NCBI RefSeq assembly: GCF_004336805.1
Contig: NZ_SJXM01000005.1
Span: 124,001-188,000 of the forward strand
DNA: 64,000 nucleotides
Direction: 5' to 3'
Source of the DNA: Aeromicrobium sp. IC_218
GTDB lineage: Bacteria; Actinomycetota; Actinomycetes; Propionibacteriales; Nocardioidaceae
The position numbers and the translations under genes were made by a program. Positions 32,509 to 40,482 of this stretch are shown here, one piece after another (position 1 is the stretch's first letter; each line of letters starts with the position of its first letter). Below the pieces are notes generated by a model that saw only the letters and a program-made list of their open reading frames with translations, was not told where the DNA came from and did not search any database.

Positions 32509-35352
32509 ATGCTGCCGCTGCTGACGCTCCACTTCCTCGCTGCAGCGGTGGCCCCTGTCCTGGTCCGCTACCTGCATCGCGGCACGTTCCCCGTGCTGGC
32601 GCTGGTGCCGGCCGGGGGGTTCGTCTGGCTGCTGGTGCACGGCCGTCCCGACGGGACGGATCTGGAGCACCACTCCTGGATCGGCACGCTCGGCCTGGAC
32701 GTGAGCCTCGCGCTCGACCCGTTGCGCTGGACGCTCTCGCTGCTGGTCACGGGCATCGGCGCGCTCGTGCTCGTCTACTGCACCAGCTACTTCCGCGCCG
32801 GCGACCCCGGACTGTGGCGCTTCTCGGCGGTCTTCGTCGCCTTCGCCGGTGCGATGCTCGGCCTCGTCCTGTCGGACAACCTGCTGCTGCTCTACGTGTT
32901 CTGGGAGCTCACGACCGTCCTGTCGTACCTGCTCGTCGGCCACAACCCCGAGCGCAGCGCCAACCGTCGTGCCGCCATGACCGCGCTGCTCGTCACCACC
33001 TTCGGCGGCCTGGCGATGCTGGTCGGCTTCATCCTGCTCGGCGAGCACGCCGGCACCTACTCGGCCGCCGCGCTCGTGGCCGACCCGCCGGCGTCCGGGC
33101 CGCTCGTCACCGTCGCGATCATGCTCGTGCTGGTCGGCGCGGTGTCGAAGTCGGCGCTGGTCCCGTTCCACTTCTGGCTGCCCGGCGCCATGGCCGCGCC
33201 GACGCCGGTGAGCGCCTACCTGCACGCCGCGGCGATGGTGAAGGCGGGCATCTTCCTGGTGGCGCTGCTCGCGCCGGCCTACGCCGACACCCCCGGCTGG
33301 CGGGCGGTGCTCGTGTCGCTGGGCCTGCTGACGATGATGGTCGGCGGCCTGCGGGCGCTGCGCCAGTACGACGCGAAGCTGCTGCTCGCCTACGGCACCG
33401 TGAGCCAGCTCGGCTTCCTCATGACCCTCGTCGGGCTCGGCACCCGCTCGGCCGCCCTCGCCGGCCTGGCGCTGGTGCTCGGCCACGCGCTGTTCAAGGC
33501 GACGCTGTTCATGGTCGTCGGCGTGGTCGACCGCTCCACCGGCACCCGCGACATCCGCCAGCTGTCCGGCCTGCACCGCCGGATGCCCGTGCTCATGGTC
33601 GTCGCCGTCATCGGCGCCGCGTCGATGGCCGGCGTGCCGCCGCTGCTCGGCTTCCTGTCCAAGGAGGCCGCGTTCGCCGCCGCCGAGGACCTCGGGCACG
33701 ACCTGGGCTGGACCGTCGCCGGACCCCTCACGCTGGCCGGCCTCACGCTCGGCTCGATCCTGACCGTCGCCTACGCGGCGCGCTTCGTGTGGGGCGTCTT
33801 CGGGCCGGCGCCGGGCGTCGACCCGTGCTCGATCAAGCGTCCGAGCTACTGGCTGGTCGCGGCGCCCGCCGTGCTCGCGGTCGCCAGCGTCGTGCTCGGC
33901 CTGCTCGGCGGTCCGCTCACCGAGCTGCTCGCGCCCCACGCGGACGTCTTCCCCGCCGGCGCCCACGAGCCGGAGCTGACCCTCTGGCACGGCGTGACCG
34001 TCCCGCTCATGCTGTCGGTGCTGGTGCTGGTGCTGGGCGTCGCGCTGTTCGTCGCGCGCCACCCCGTGGCCGCCGTCCAGCACGCCGTCGTCGACCGGGT
34101 GCCGATGCCGGACGCCGAGCGCGGCTACCAGCTCGTGCTCCGCGGGGTCGACCGTCTGGCCATCGAGCTGACCGGACGCACGCAGCGCGGCTCGCTGCCC
34201 TTCTACCTCGGCTCGATCCTGGTCGTCGTGGCCGCCGTGCCGGGCACGGCGCTGCTGCTGGCCTGGGAGCCGACCGACGTCCGCGTCGCCGACTCCCCCG
34301 CCCAGGTGGTCGTGGCCGTCGTCATGGCCATCGCCGCCGTCATGACCGTGCGGTCGCGCCGCCGGCTGCGCGCGGTGCTGCTGGCCGGCATCACCGGATA
34401 CGGCACGGCGCTGCTGTTCGACCTGCACGGCGCCCCCGACCTGGCCCTGACCCAGGTGCTCGTCGAGACCTTCGTGCTCGTTACCTTCGTGCTCGTGCTC
34501 CGCCGCCTGCCGCAGCACTTCTCAACCCGCCCGTTCACGCTCTCGCGCTGGGTGCGCGTGGCCATCGGCGTCATGAGCGGCGTGCTCGTCGCCGGCCTGG
34601 CCTACGTCGCGTCCGGCGCCCGTGTGGCCGACCCGATTTCGGACGGCTTCGCCAAGCCGGCCAAGGAGTACGGCGGCGGCTCGAACATCGTCAACGTCAC
34701 GCTGGTCGACATCCGCGCCTGGGACACGCTCGGCGAGCTGTCCGTGCTCGTCGTGGCCGCCACCGGCATCGCCAGCCTGATCTTCCTCATCACCGACCGC
34801 GCCACGCTGCCGACCACGCGCAAGCCCGGCCACGACTCGGCCTGGCTGCGCAACCCCAGCCTCCCGCCGGAGCGCCGCTCGATCGTGTTCGAGGTCGTGA
34901 CCCGGCTGATCTTCCACGCCGTCATCGTCTTCTCGGTCTACCTGGCCCTGGTCGGCCACGAGCTGCCCGGCGGCGGGTTCGCCGGCGGCCTGGTCGCCGG
35001 CCTGGCCCTCATGCTGCGCTACCTGGCCGGCGGGCGCCGCGAGCTCGACGCCGCCGCGCCCATCGACGCCGGCGTCGTGCTCGGCGTCGGCCTCGCCCTG
35101 GCCGCGGCGTCCGGCCTGCTGCCGACGCTGCTGGGCGGCGGCGTGCTGCAGAGCGCCATCGTCGACGTCCACATCCCGGTGCTCGGCACCCTGCACCTGG
35201 TGACGTCGGTGTTCTTCGACCTCGGCGTGTACCTGGTCGTCGTCGGGCTCGCCCTGGACGTGCTGCGCAGCCTCGGCGGCGGCATCGATAAGGACATCGA
35301 GACCGACCACGACGACGCCCAGGACGACGAACGAGAGGAGGTGCGCCCATGA
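32509..35352 (+). CDS. mnhA: Na+/H+ antiporter subunit A fused to subunit B domain (MnhA/MrpA)
   Basis: 947-residue membrane protein, largest subunit of the multi-subunit cation/proton antiporter that keeps cytoplasmic pH and expels Na+. The MrpA core keeps the lateral Glu in VFWELTTVLSYLLVGHNPER and the antiporter Lys region APTPVSAYLHAAAMVKAGIF. A C-terminal extension (from about residue 790) is an MnhB domain: IVFEVVTRLIFHAVIVFSVY, GHELPGGGFAGGLVAGLAL. There is no separate mnhB gene, and the fusion is known in actinobacteria. A TACCCT -10-like box lies 12 nt before the ATG. The stop overlaps mnhC (ATGA). Confidence 0.93.
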   Translation: MLPLLTLHFLAAAVAPVLVRYLHRGTFPVLALVPAGGFVWLLVHGRPDGTDLEHHSWIGTLGLDVSLALDPLRWTLSLLVTGIGALVLVYCTSYFRAGDPGLWRFSAVFVAFAGAMLGLVLSDNLLLLYVFWELTTVLSYLLVGHNPERSANRRAAMTALLVTTFGGLAMLVGFILLGEHAGTYSAAALVADPPASGPLVTVAIMLVLVGAVSKSALVPFHFWLPGAMAAPTPVSAYLHAAAMVKAGIFLVALLAPAYADTPGWRAVLVSLGLLTMMVGGLRALRQYDAKLLLAYGTVSQLGFLMTLVGLGTRSAALAGLALVLGHALFKATLFMVVGVVDRSTGTRDIRQLSGLHRRMPVLMVVAVIGAASMAGVPPLLGFLSKEAAFAAAEDLGHDLGWTVAGPLTLAGLTLGSILTVAYAARFVWGVFGPAPGVDPCSIKRPSYWLVAAPAVLAVASVVLGLLGGPLTELLAPHADVFPAGAHEPELTLWHGVTVPLMLSVLVLVLGVALFVARHPVAAVQHAVVDRVPMPDAERGYQLVLRGVDRLAIELTGRTQRGSLPFYLGSILVVVAAVPGTALLLAWEPTDVRVADSPAQVVVAVVMAIAAVMTVRSRRRLRAVLLAGITGYGTALLFDLHGAPDLALTQVLVETFVLVTFVLVLRRLPQHFSTRPFTLSRWVRVAIGVMSGVLVAGLAYVASGARVADPISDGFAKPAKEYGGGSNIVNVTLVDIRAWDTLGELSVLVVAATGIASLIFLITDRATLPTTRKPGHDSAWLRNPSLPPERRSIVFEVVTRLIFHAVIVFSVYLALVGHELPGGGFAGGLVAGLALMLRYLAGGRRELDAAAPIDAGVVLGVGLALAAASGLLPTLLGGGVLQSAIVDVHIPVLGTLHLVTSVFFDLGVYLVVVGLALDVLRSLGGGIDKDIETDHDDAQDDEREEVRP

Positions 35353-35777
35353 GCCCGAGCCTGACCCTCGTGCTGCTGGTCGGCGTGCTCGTCGCGTGCG
35401 GCGTGACGCTGATCCTCGAGCGCAGCCTGTCGCGCATCCTGGTCGGCTTCGTGCTGCTGGGCAACGCGGTCAACATCCTGCTGCTGCTCGTGTCCGGCCC
35501 GGCCGGCGCGCCCCCGATCGTCGGCCTCAGCGACGACGAGATGGCCGACCCGCTCCCCCAGGCCATGGCGCTGACCGCCATCGTCATCACGCTCGGCACC
35601 ACCGCGTTCGGCCTGGCCCTGGCCTACCGGGCCTGGCAGCTGCGCGGCACCGACGACGTCCAGGACGACGTCGAGGACGACCTGATCCGCCGGCGCGCCG
35701 AGCGCGACGAGGTCTCCTCGACGTTCGAGGAGGCCGCGCCCGGCGCCGTGCCCGACGAGGAAGGTGCCGACCAGTGA
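35349..35777 (+). CDS. mnhC: Na+/H+ antiporter subunit C (MnhC/MrpC)
   Basis: 142-residue three-span protein homologous to NuoK. It shows SLSRILVGFVLLGNAVNILL, the family signature, and PLPQAMALTAIVITLGTTAF with the conserved QAL/MALTAIVI segment. A charged C-terminal tail of about 50 residues (DDVQDDVEDDLIRRRAERDE) extends past the last helix. Its ATG overlaps mnhA's stop and its TGA overlaps mnhD's GTG (GTGA), so it is translated in a coupled chain. RBS-like AGAGGAGG lies 5 nt upstream. Confidence 0.94.
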   Translation: MSPSLTLVLLVGVLVACGVTLILERSLSRILVGFVLLGNAVNILLLLVSGPAGAPPIVGLSDDEMADPLPQAMALTAIVITLGTTAFGLALAYRAWQLRGTDDVQDDVEDDLIRRRAERDEVSSTFEEAAPGAVPDEEGADQ

Positions 35778-37360
35778 TCGACCAGGTCGTGCTGCTGCCG
35801 GTGATCATGCCGCTGCTCGGGGCGGGGCTCTGCCTCGTGCTGGGCCGGTCGGCGGCCGCCCAGCGCCTCGTCTCCGTCATCGTGCTGGCGCTCGTCGTCG
35901 CCGTGGCCGGGTTCCTGCTGCACCGGGCCGACACCGTGGGGCCGCAGTCCGTGGACGTCGGCGGCTGGCCGGCGGGCATCGGCATCAGCCTGGTCGCCGA
36001 CCGGCTCTCCGCGCTGCTGCTGCTCGTCTCGGCCGTCGTCACCCTCTGCGTCCTGCTGTACTCGCTCGGCCAGGGCGTCGCCGAGTACGGCCGTGCGACG
36101 CCGCTCTCGGTCTTCCACCCGACGTTCCTCGTGCTGAGCGCCGGCGTCTCCAACGCCTTCCTCTCCGCCGACCTGTTCAACCTGTTCGTCGGCTTCGAGA
36201 TCCTGCTGGTGTCGTCGTACGTGCTCATCACGCTCGGCGGCACGGACGCCCGCGTGCGGGCGGGCACCATCTACATCGTCGTCAGCCTGCTGTCGTCGGT
36301 GCTGTTCCTGGTCGCCATCGCCTGCGTCTACGCGGCCTGCGGCACGGTGAACTTCGCCGAGCTCGCGCTGCGCATGCCGGACGTCGCCCTGCCCGTGCAG
36401 CACGTGCTCCAGCTGCTGCTGCTGTCGGTGTTCGCGATCAAGGCCGCGGTGTTCCCGATGTCGGCCTGGCTTCCCGACTCCTACCCGACCGCGCCGGCAC
36501 CGGTCACGGCGGTGTTCGCGGGCCTGCTCACCAAGGTGGGCGTCTACGCGATCATCCGCACGCAGACGCTGATCTTCCCCGACTCGGGCATGAACGACCT
36601 GCTGATGTGGGCGGCGATCCTGACGATGCTCATCGGCATCCTCGGCGCGGTCGCGCAGTCCGACATCAAGCGTCTGCTGTCGTTCACCCTGGTCAGCCAC
36701 ATCGGCTACATGCTGCTCGGCGTGGCCGTCGGCACCGAGCTCGGGCTCACCGGCTCGATCTTCTACGTCGCCCACCACATCACCGTGCAGACGACGCTGT
36801 TCCTCGTCGCGGGCCTCATCGAGTACCGCAGCGGCACCACCAGCCTGGACAAGCTCGGCGGCCTGGCCCGGGCCGCGCCGGTGCTGGCGGTGATGTTCTT
36901 CGTCCCCGCCATGAACCTGGCCGGCATCCCGCCGCTGTCGGGCTTCCTGGGCAAGCTCGCCCTGGTGCAGGCCACCGCGGACCTGTCCGGGTTCCTGCCC
37001 GCGCTGGCCATCGGCGTCGCCATCGCGACCAGCCTGCTGACGCTGTGGGCCGTCGCCAAGGCCTGGAACCGCGCGTTCTGGCAGCCGGCACCCGAGGAGT
37101 CGGTCGACCGCGACCACACCGACTCGCTGCACGGCCACGGCCGTCCGGCCGCCGGCGACCTGCGCACGTCCGACATCGTCGAGGCGGTCGAGGACACCCG
37201 CCTGCCGCGCAGCATGGCCGTGCCGACGCTCCTGCTGGTCGTCGTCGGCCTGGCGTTGACCGTGCTCGCCGGCCCGCTGTTCGCGCTCACCGAGCGCGCC
37301 GCCGCCGAGACCCTCGACCGCAGCCCGTACGTCGAGACTGTCCTGGGGAGCGAGCGATGA
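35774..37360 (+). CDS. mnhD: Na+/H+ antiporter subunit D (MnhD/MrpD)
   Basis: 528-residue antiporter-like subunit homologous to NuoM/NuoN, with about 14 spans. The key residues are the Glu in FVGFEILLVSSYVL, the Lys in FAIKAAVFPMSAWLPDSYPT, and the Lys of FAGLLTKVGVYAIIRTQTL. SDIKRLLSFTLVSHIGYMLL is the canonical later segment. A cytoplasmic insertion rich in His/Asp (RDHTDSLHGHGRPAAGD) sits before the last helix. The GTG start overlaps mnhC's stop and the TGA overlaps mnhE's ATG. With MnhA it should form the proton/cation paths. Confidence 0.95.
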   Translation: MIDQVVLLPVIMPLLGAGLCLVLGRSAAAQRLVSVIVLALVVAVAGFLLHRADTVGPQSVDVGGWPAGIGISLVADRLSALLLLVSAVVTLCVLLYSLGQGVAEYGRATPLSVFHPTFLVLSAGVSNAFLSADLFNLFVGFEILLVSSYVLITLGGTDARVRAGTIYIVVSLLSSVLFLVAIACVYAACGTVNFAELALRMPDVALPVQHVLQLLLLSVFAIKAAVFPMSAWLPDSYPTAPAPVTAVFAGLLTKVGVYAIIRTQTLIFPDSGMNDLLMWAAILTMLIGILGAVAQSDIKRLLSFTLVSHIGYMLLGVAVGTELGLTGSIFYVAHHITVQTTLFLVAGLIEYRSGTTSLDKLGGLARAAPVLAVMFFVPAMNLAGIPPLSGFLGKLALVQATADLSGFLPALAIGVAIATSLLTLWAVAKAWNRAFWQPAPEESVDRDHTDSLHGHGRPAAGDLRTSDIVEAVEDTRLPRSMAVPTLLLVVVGLALTVLAGPLFALTERAAAETLDRSPYVETVLGSER

Positions 37361-37884
37361 CCGCCCGGCTGCTGTTCACCGGCGGGCTGACCGTGCTGTG
37401 GCTGATGCTGTGGGGCTCGGTCACCCCGCTCGCCGTCGTCGGTGGCGTGCTGGTCGCCACGCTGGCCATGGTCGCGTTCCCGTTCCCGACGATGACCTGG
37501 GACGTGACCTTCCGGCCGTGGCCGTTCGTCGTGCTGACCGCCCGCTTCTTCGCCGACGTGCTGCGGGCCAGCGTCCAGGTCGCCTGGCTGGCCGTCCGCC
37601 CGGCCCGGCCGCCACGCAGCGCGATCGTCGAGGTGCAGCTGCAGACCCGCTCGGAGCTGGTCATGACCCAGATCGCCGAGATGATCTCGCTCGTCCCGGG
37701 CTCGCTGCTGGTCGAGACCGACCCCGACACCGGGCGGCTGTGGCTGCACGTGCTCGACGGCCACGACGAGGAGGCGGTGGCGCACGCGCACCGCATGGCC
37801 GCCGAGCAGGAGCGACGCGTGCTGCGCGCGTTCGCGACCGACGCCGACCTGGCCGAGAACGGGCACCCCGAGGAGGCCGCGTGA
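37357..37884 (+). CDS. mnhE: Na+/H+ antiporter subunit E (MnhE/MrpE)
   Basis: 175-residue subunit with two to three N-terminal helices and a cytoplasmic domain. Typical family features are LWLMLWGSVTPLAVVGGVLV, FVVLTARFFADVLRASVQVA, and the soluble part with LVMTQIAEMISLVPGSLLVE followed by LWLHVLDGHDEE. It is needed for assembly of the antiporter. The ATG overlaps the mnhD stop (ATGA) and the TGA overlaps the mnhF GTG. Confidence 0.93.
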   Translation: MTARLLFTGGLTVLWLMLWGSVTPLAVVGGVLVATLAMVAFPFPTMTWDVTFRPWPFVVLTARFFADVLRASVQVAWLAVRPARPPRSAIVEVQLQTRSELVMTQIAEMISLVPGSLLVETDPDTGRLWLHVLDGHDEEAVAHAHRMAAEQERRVLRAFATDADLAENGHPEEAA

Positions 37885-38147
37885 CCACCGTCGCCGTCGT
37901 CTGCACCGCCATCCTGGGCCTCAGCGCCCTGGTGGCCGTCGTCCGCATCGTCCGCGGCCCGTCCATGCTCGACCGGGCCGTCGCCACCGACACGTTCATC
38001 GCCATGATGGCCGCCGCCATCGGCATCGAGGCGGTCGCCAACGACCGCACGGTGACGCTGCCGATCCTGGTCGCCCTCGCGCTCATCGGCTTCCTCGGGT
38101 CGGTGGCCGTGGCGCGTTTCGCCGTCCGTCCGGAGGAGGAGGCATGA
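37881..38147 (+). CDS. mnhF: Na+/H+ antiporter subunit F (MnhF/MrpF)
   Basis: 88-residue three-span subunit. RIVRGPSMLDRAVATDTFIA is the family signature with the membrane-embedded Asp, followed by FLGSVAVARF. The GTG overlaps the mnhE stop and the stop overlaps the mnhG ATG. In structures of Mrp complexes MrpF lies beside MrpA and may bind the transported cation. Confidence 0.94.
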   Translation: MTTVAVVCTAILGLSALVAVVRIVRGPSMLDRAVATDTFIAMMAAAIGIEAVANDRTVTLPILVALALIGFLGSVAVARFAVRPEEEA

Positions 38148-38464
38148 TCGACGTCGTCGCCGCGGTGCTGCTGGTCACCGGCTCGCTCATGTCGCTGACC
38201 GCCGCGATCGGGCTGGTGCGCTTCCCCGACGTGCTCACGCGCATGCACGCGGCTACCAAGCCGCAGACCGTCGGCCTGCTGCTGATCCTGGCCGGCATCG
38301 CCGCGCACTTCCACACCCTGCCGGTCATCGCGATGGTGTCGCTGGTCGCCGTGTTCCAGCTCGTGACCGCGCCGGTCGCCGCGCACATGGTGGCGCGCAA
38401 CGCCTACCGCGCCGGCATGCACGACTCGCGCCAGCTGACCGTCGACGAGCTCGCCGACGGCTGA
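38144..38464 (+). CDS. mnhG: Na+/H+ antiporter subunit G (MnhG/MrpG)
   Basis: 106-residue three-span subunit. GSLMSLTAAIGLVRFPDVLT and RMHAATKPQTVGLLLILAGI are the MrpG signatures. It is the last gene of the chain, and every junction from A to G overlaps by 4 nt. A polar C-terminus (RQLTVDELADG) ends the protein. No hairpin is evident in the 53-nt gap before the next gene, which has its own -10 box. Confidence 0.94.
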   Translation: MIDVVAAVLLVTGSLMSLTAAIGLVRFPDVLTRMHAATKPQTVGLLLILAGIAAHFHTLPVIAMVSLVAVFQLVTAPVAAHMVARNAYRAGMHDSRQLTVDELADG

Positions 38465-38517
38465 GCCCCCAGGTTCGTGGCCTCCGCCGAGAGCCGTGCC
38501 GAGGTAGCGTCCGGGCC

Positions 38518-39627
38518 ATGCTGACCTACGCGCACTGCGTCCCCGGCCTCGAGCCGGCGCTGGACGTGCTGGGCGACCTGGTCGCGAGCGGTGCCGAGCC
38601 GGGCGCCGGGGTGAGCGTCCTCGTGGCCGGACGCGAGGTGCTGGCCGCCGGCGGCGGCACCCAGGACGCCGCGGGCCGGACGCCGTGGTCGGAGCGGACG
38701 CTCGTCCAGACCTACTCGACCGGCAAGCCGCTGGTCGCCGTCGCTGCCCTCCTCGCCGTCCGCGACCGCTGCCTGACGCTCGACGACCCGCTCGTCACCT
38801 GGTGGCCGGCGTACCGCGACCATCCCGAGGGCGCCACGACCCTGCGGCACGTGCTGTCGCACACCGCCGGCAAGCCCGTCTTCGGCCCGGACGCCGAGCA
38901 CGTCCCGCCGCACCGGGCCGACGCGCTCGTCGACGTCCTGGCAGGACAGGCGCCCGCCACCGTGCCGGGCCAGCAGCTGGCCGAGCACGCGTCCACCTAC
39001 GGGCACCTGGTCGACGGGCTGCTCGCCGCCGCCGGCGCACCGTCCGTCCGCGACCGCACCCGCCAGGTGGCCGCCGCGCTGGGCGTGGAGCTGTGGTTCG
39101 GCGTCGAGCCCGGCGACCTGGACCGCGTGGCCGACCTCGAGCCGCTCGCCGACGGGTGGGCGGACGGCTACCTGGCCGACCCGTTCGCGCGGGACGCCCT
39201 CACGCGTCCGCCCGGCCTGCTCGACCCCGCCTACCTCCGCACCGAGGCCTGGCGGCGCACCTCGTTCCCCGCCGTCGGCCTGCACGCCGACGCCCGGGGC
39301 CTGGCCGCCTTCTACGACGACCTGTCGCGCGAGGACGGCGTGCTCGCCGGGCTGCTCGGCGCGGACCTGCGCGCGGAGATGCTGCGCCCCCAGGCGTCCG
39401 GACCGGACGCCTTCCTGCGTCGCGACGCAGAATGGTCGCTCGGGTTCAACGTCGAGGGCGGCGAGGTCGGCATGGGCGGCATCGGCGGCTCGTCCGCGTG
39501 GTGGTCGCCCGCCCACGGCTACGCGATGGCCTACGTGACCCGCGGCCTGCTCGACCACGCCCGCGTGGACGCCGTCGCCACCGCCGTCGAGCAGCACCTC
39601 GCCGACGCCGTCGGGGGCGTTCGATAG
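38518..39627 (+). CDS. Serine hydrolase of the beta-lactamase/esterase (EstB, class C-like) family
   Basis: 369-residue cytoplasmic serine hydrolase (no signal peptide). The nucleophile is in YSTGKPLVAV (S-x-x-K). The second motif, usually Y-x-N, appears as STYGHLVDG, with His in place of Asn. The third, usually KTG-like, is probably GGIGGSSAWWSP. Length and SxxK place it with EstB/LACTB-type esterases rather than true lactamases. A TAGCGT -10 box ends 7 nt before the ATG and no ribosome site is present, so it is probably leaderless. The natural substrate is not known. Confidence 0.85.
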   Translation: MLTYAHCVPGLEPALDVLGDLVASGAEPGAGVSVLVAGREVLAAGGGTQDAAGRTPWSERTLVQTYSTGKPLVAVAALLAVRDRCLTLDDPLVTWWPAYRDHPEGATTLRHVLSHTAGKPVFGPDAEHVPPHRADALVDVLAGQAPATVPGQQLAEHASTYGHLVDGLLAAAGAPSVRDRTRQVAAALGVELWFGVEPGDLDRVADLEPLADGWADGYLADPFARDALTRPPGLLDPAYLRTEAWRRTSFPAVGLHADARGLAAFYDDLSREDGVLAGLLGADLRAEMLRPQASGPDAFLRRDAEWSLGFNVEGGEVGMGGIGGSSAWWSPAHGYAMAYVTRGLLDHARVDAVATAVEQHLADAVGGVR

Positions 39628-39636
39628 GTTCGTCCG

Positions 39637-40425
39637 GTGCGCATCGCCACCTGGAACGTGAACTCCGTCCGCACCCGCATCGACCGGGTGACCGCCTTCC
39701 TGCAGCGTCACGACGTCGACGTCCTGGCCCTGCAGGAGACCAAGTGCCGGGACGACCAGTTCCCGGCGCTGCCGCTCCACGAGCTGGGCTACGAGACCGC
39801 CCACGTCGGGCTCGACCAGTGGAACGGCGTCGCGCTGATCTCGCGCGTCGGGCTGGACGACGTGCGCACCCAGTTCGCGCCCGAGCAGCCGCTGTTCGGC
39901 GCCGACGCCCCGGTGCTCGAGGCGCGCTCGATCGGGGCGGTCTGCGGCGGCGTCGAGGTCTGGAGCCTGTACGTGCCGAACGGCCGCGAGCTCGACCACC
40001 CGCACTACCACTACAAGCTCGCCTGGCTCGAGCAGCTGCGCGCCACGGCGGCCCAGTGGCTGGCCGACGACCCGGGCAAGCAGGTCGCGCTCACCGGCGA
40101 CTGGAACATCGCGCCGCAGGACGAGGACGTCTGGGACATGGCCGCCTTCGAGGGCAGCACCCACGTCTCCGAGCCCGAGCGGGCCGCGTTCCGCAGCGTC
40201 CTGGACGCCGGCTTCACCGACGTCGTCCGGCCGTACACCGAGGGCGCCTACACGTACTGGGACTACCAGCGCCTCGCGTTCCCCAAGCGCATGGGCATGC
40301 GGATCGACTTCATCCTCGCCTCGCAGGCGCTCGCCGCCCGCGTGAACGGCGCGATGATCGACCGCGAGGAGCGCAAGGGCAAGGGCGCGTCCGACCACGC
40401 CCCGGTCATCGTCGACCTGGACTGA
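39637..40425 (+). CDS. xth: Exodeoxyribonuclease III / AP endonuclease
   Basis: 262-residue Mg2+-dependent AP endonuclease and 3'-5' exonuclease for base-excision repair. All motifs are intact: MRIATWNVNSVRTR at the N-terminus, LQETKCRDDQFP with the metal Glu, SLYVPNGRE, GDWNIAPQDEDVWD (Asp/Asn), and the catalytic His in ASDHAPVIVDLD. The GTG lies 9 nt after the preceding stop. TAGGTT (39625-39630), which overlaps that stop codon, ends 6 nt before the GTG, pointing to a leaderless transcript in addition to any read-through. Confidence 0.95.
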   Translation: MRIATWNVNSVRTRIDRVTAFLQRHDVDVLALQETKCRDDQFPALPLHELGYETAHVGLDQWNGVALISRVGLDDVRTQFAPEQPLFGADAPVLEARSIGAVCGGVEVWSLYVPNGRELDHPHYHYKLAWLEQLRATAAQWLADDPGKQVALTGDWNIAPQDEDVWDMAAFEGSTHVSEPERAAFRSVLDAGFTDVVRPYTEGAYTYWDYQRLAFPKRMGMRIDFILASQALAARVNGAMIDREERKGKGASDHAPVIVDLD

Positions 40426-40435
40426 GACCTCGTCC

Positions 40436-40460
40436 GGTCCCTGAGCCTGTCGAAGGGACG
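40436..40460. repeat. Dispersed inverted repeat, copy after xth
   Basis: Arms GGTCCCT and AGGGAC flank GAGCCTGTCGA. It is the same element as at 52019, 53231, 53255 and 55363. It lies between the convergent xth and phzF-like genes and could fold into a short hairpin. Confidence 0.75.
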
Positions 40461-40482
40461 TACCGACGCCGAGTCTGGCCGA

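Noticed and set aside
32482..34518. Upstream part of a 1073-codon minus-strand frame that ends in the peptidase gene
   Set aside because: The part before 32481 is antisense to mnhA and is His/Asp/Arg-rich noise. Only the portion from 32481 to 31297 has a signal peptide and recognisable domains.
38518..39627. True beta-lactamase (resistance enzyme)
   Set aside because: It has SxxK but no signal peptide, its second motif is Y-G-H instead of Y-x-N, and no KTG is seen. An esterase-like serine hydrolase is more likely.
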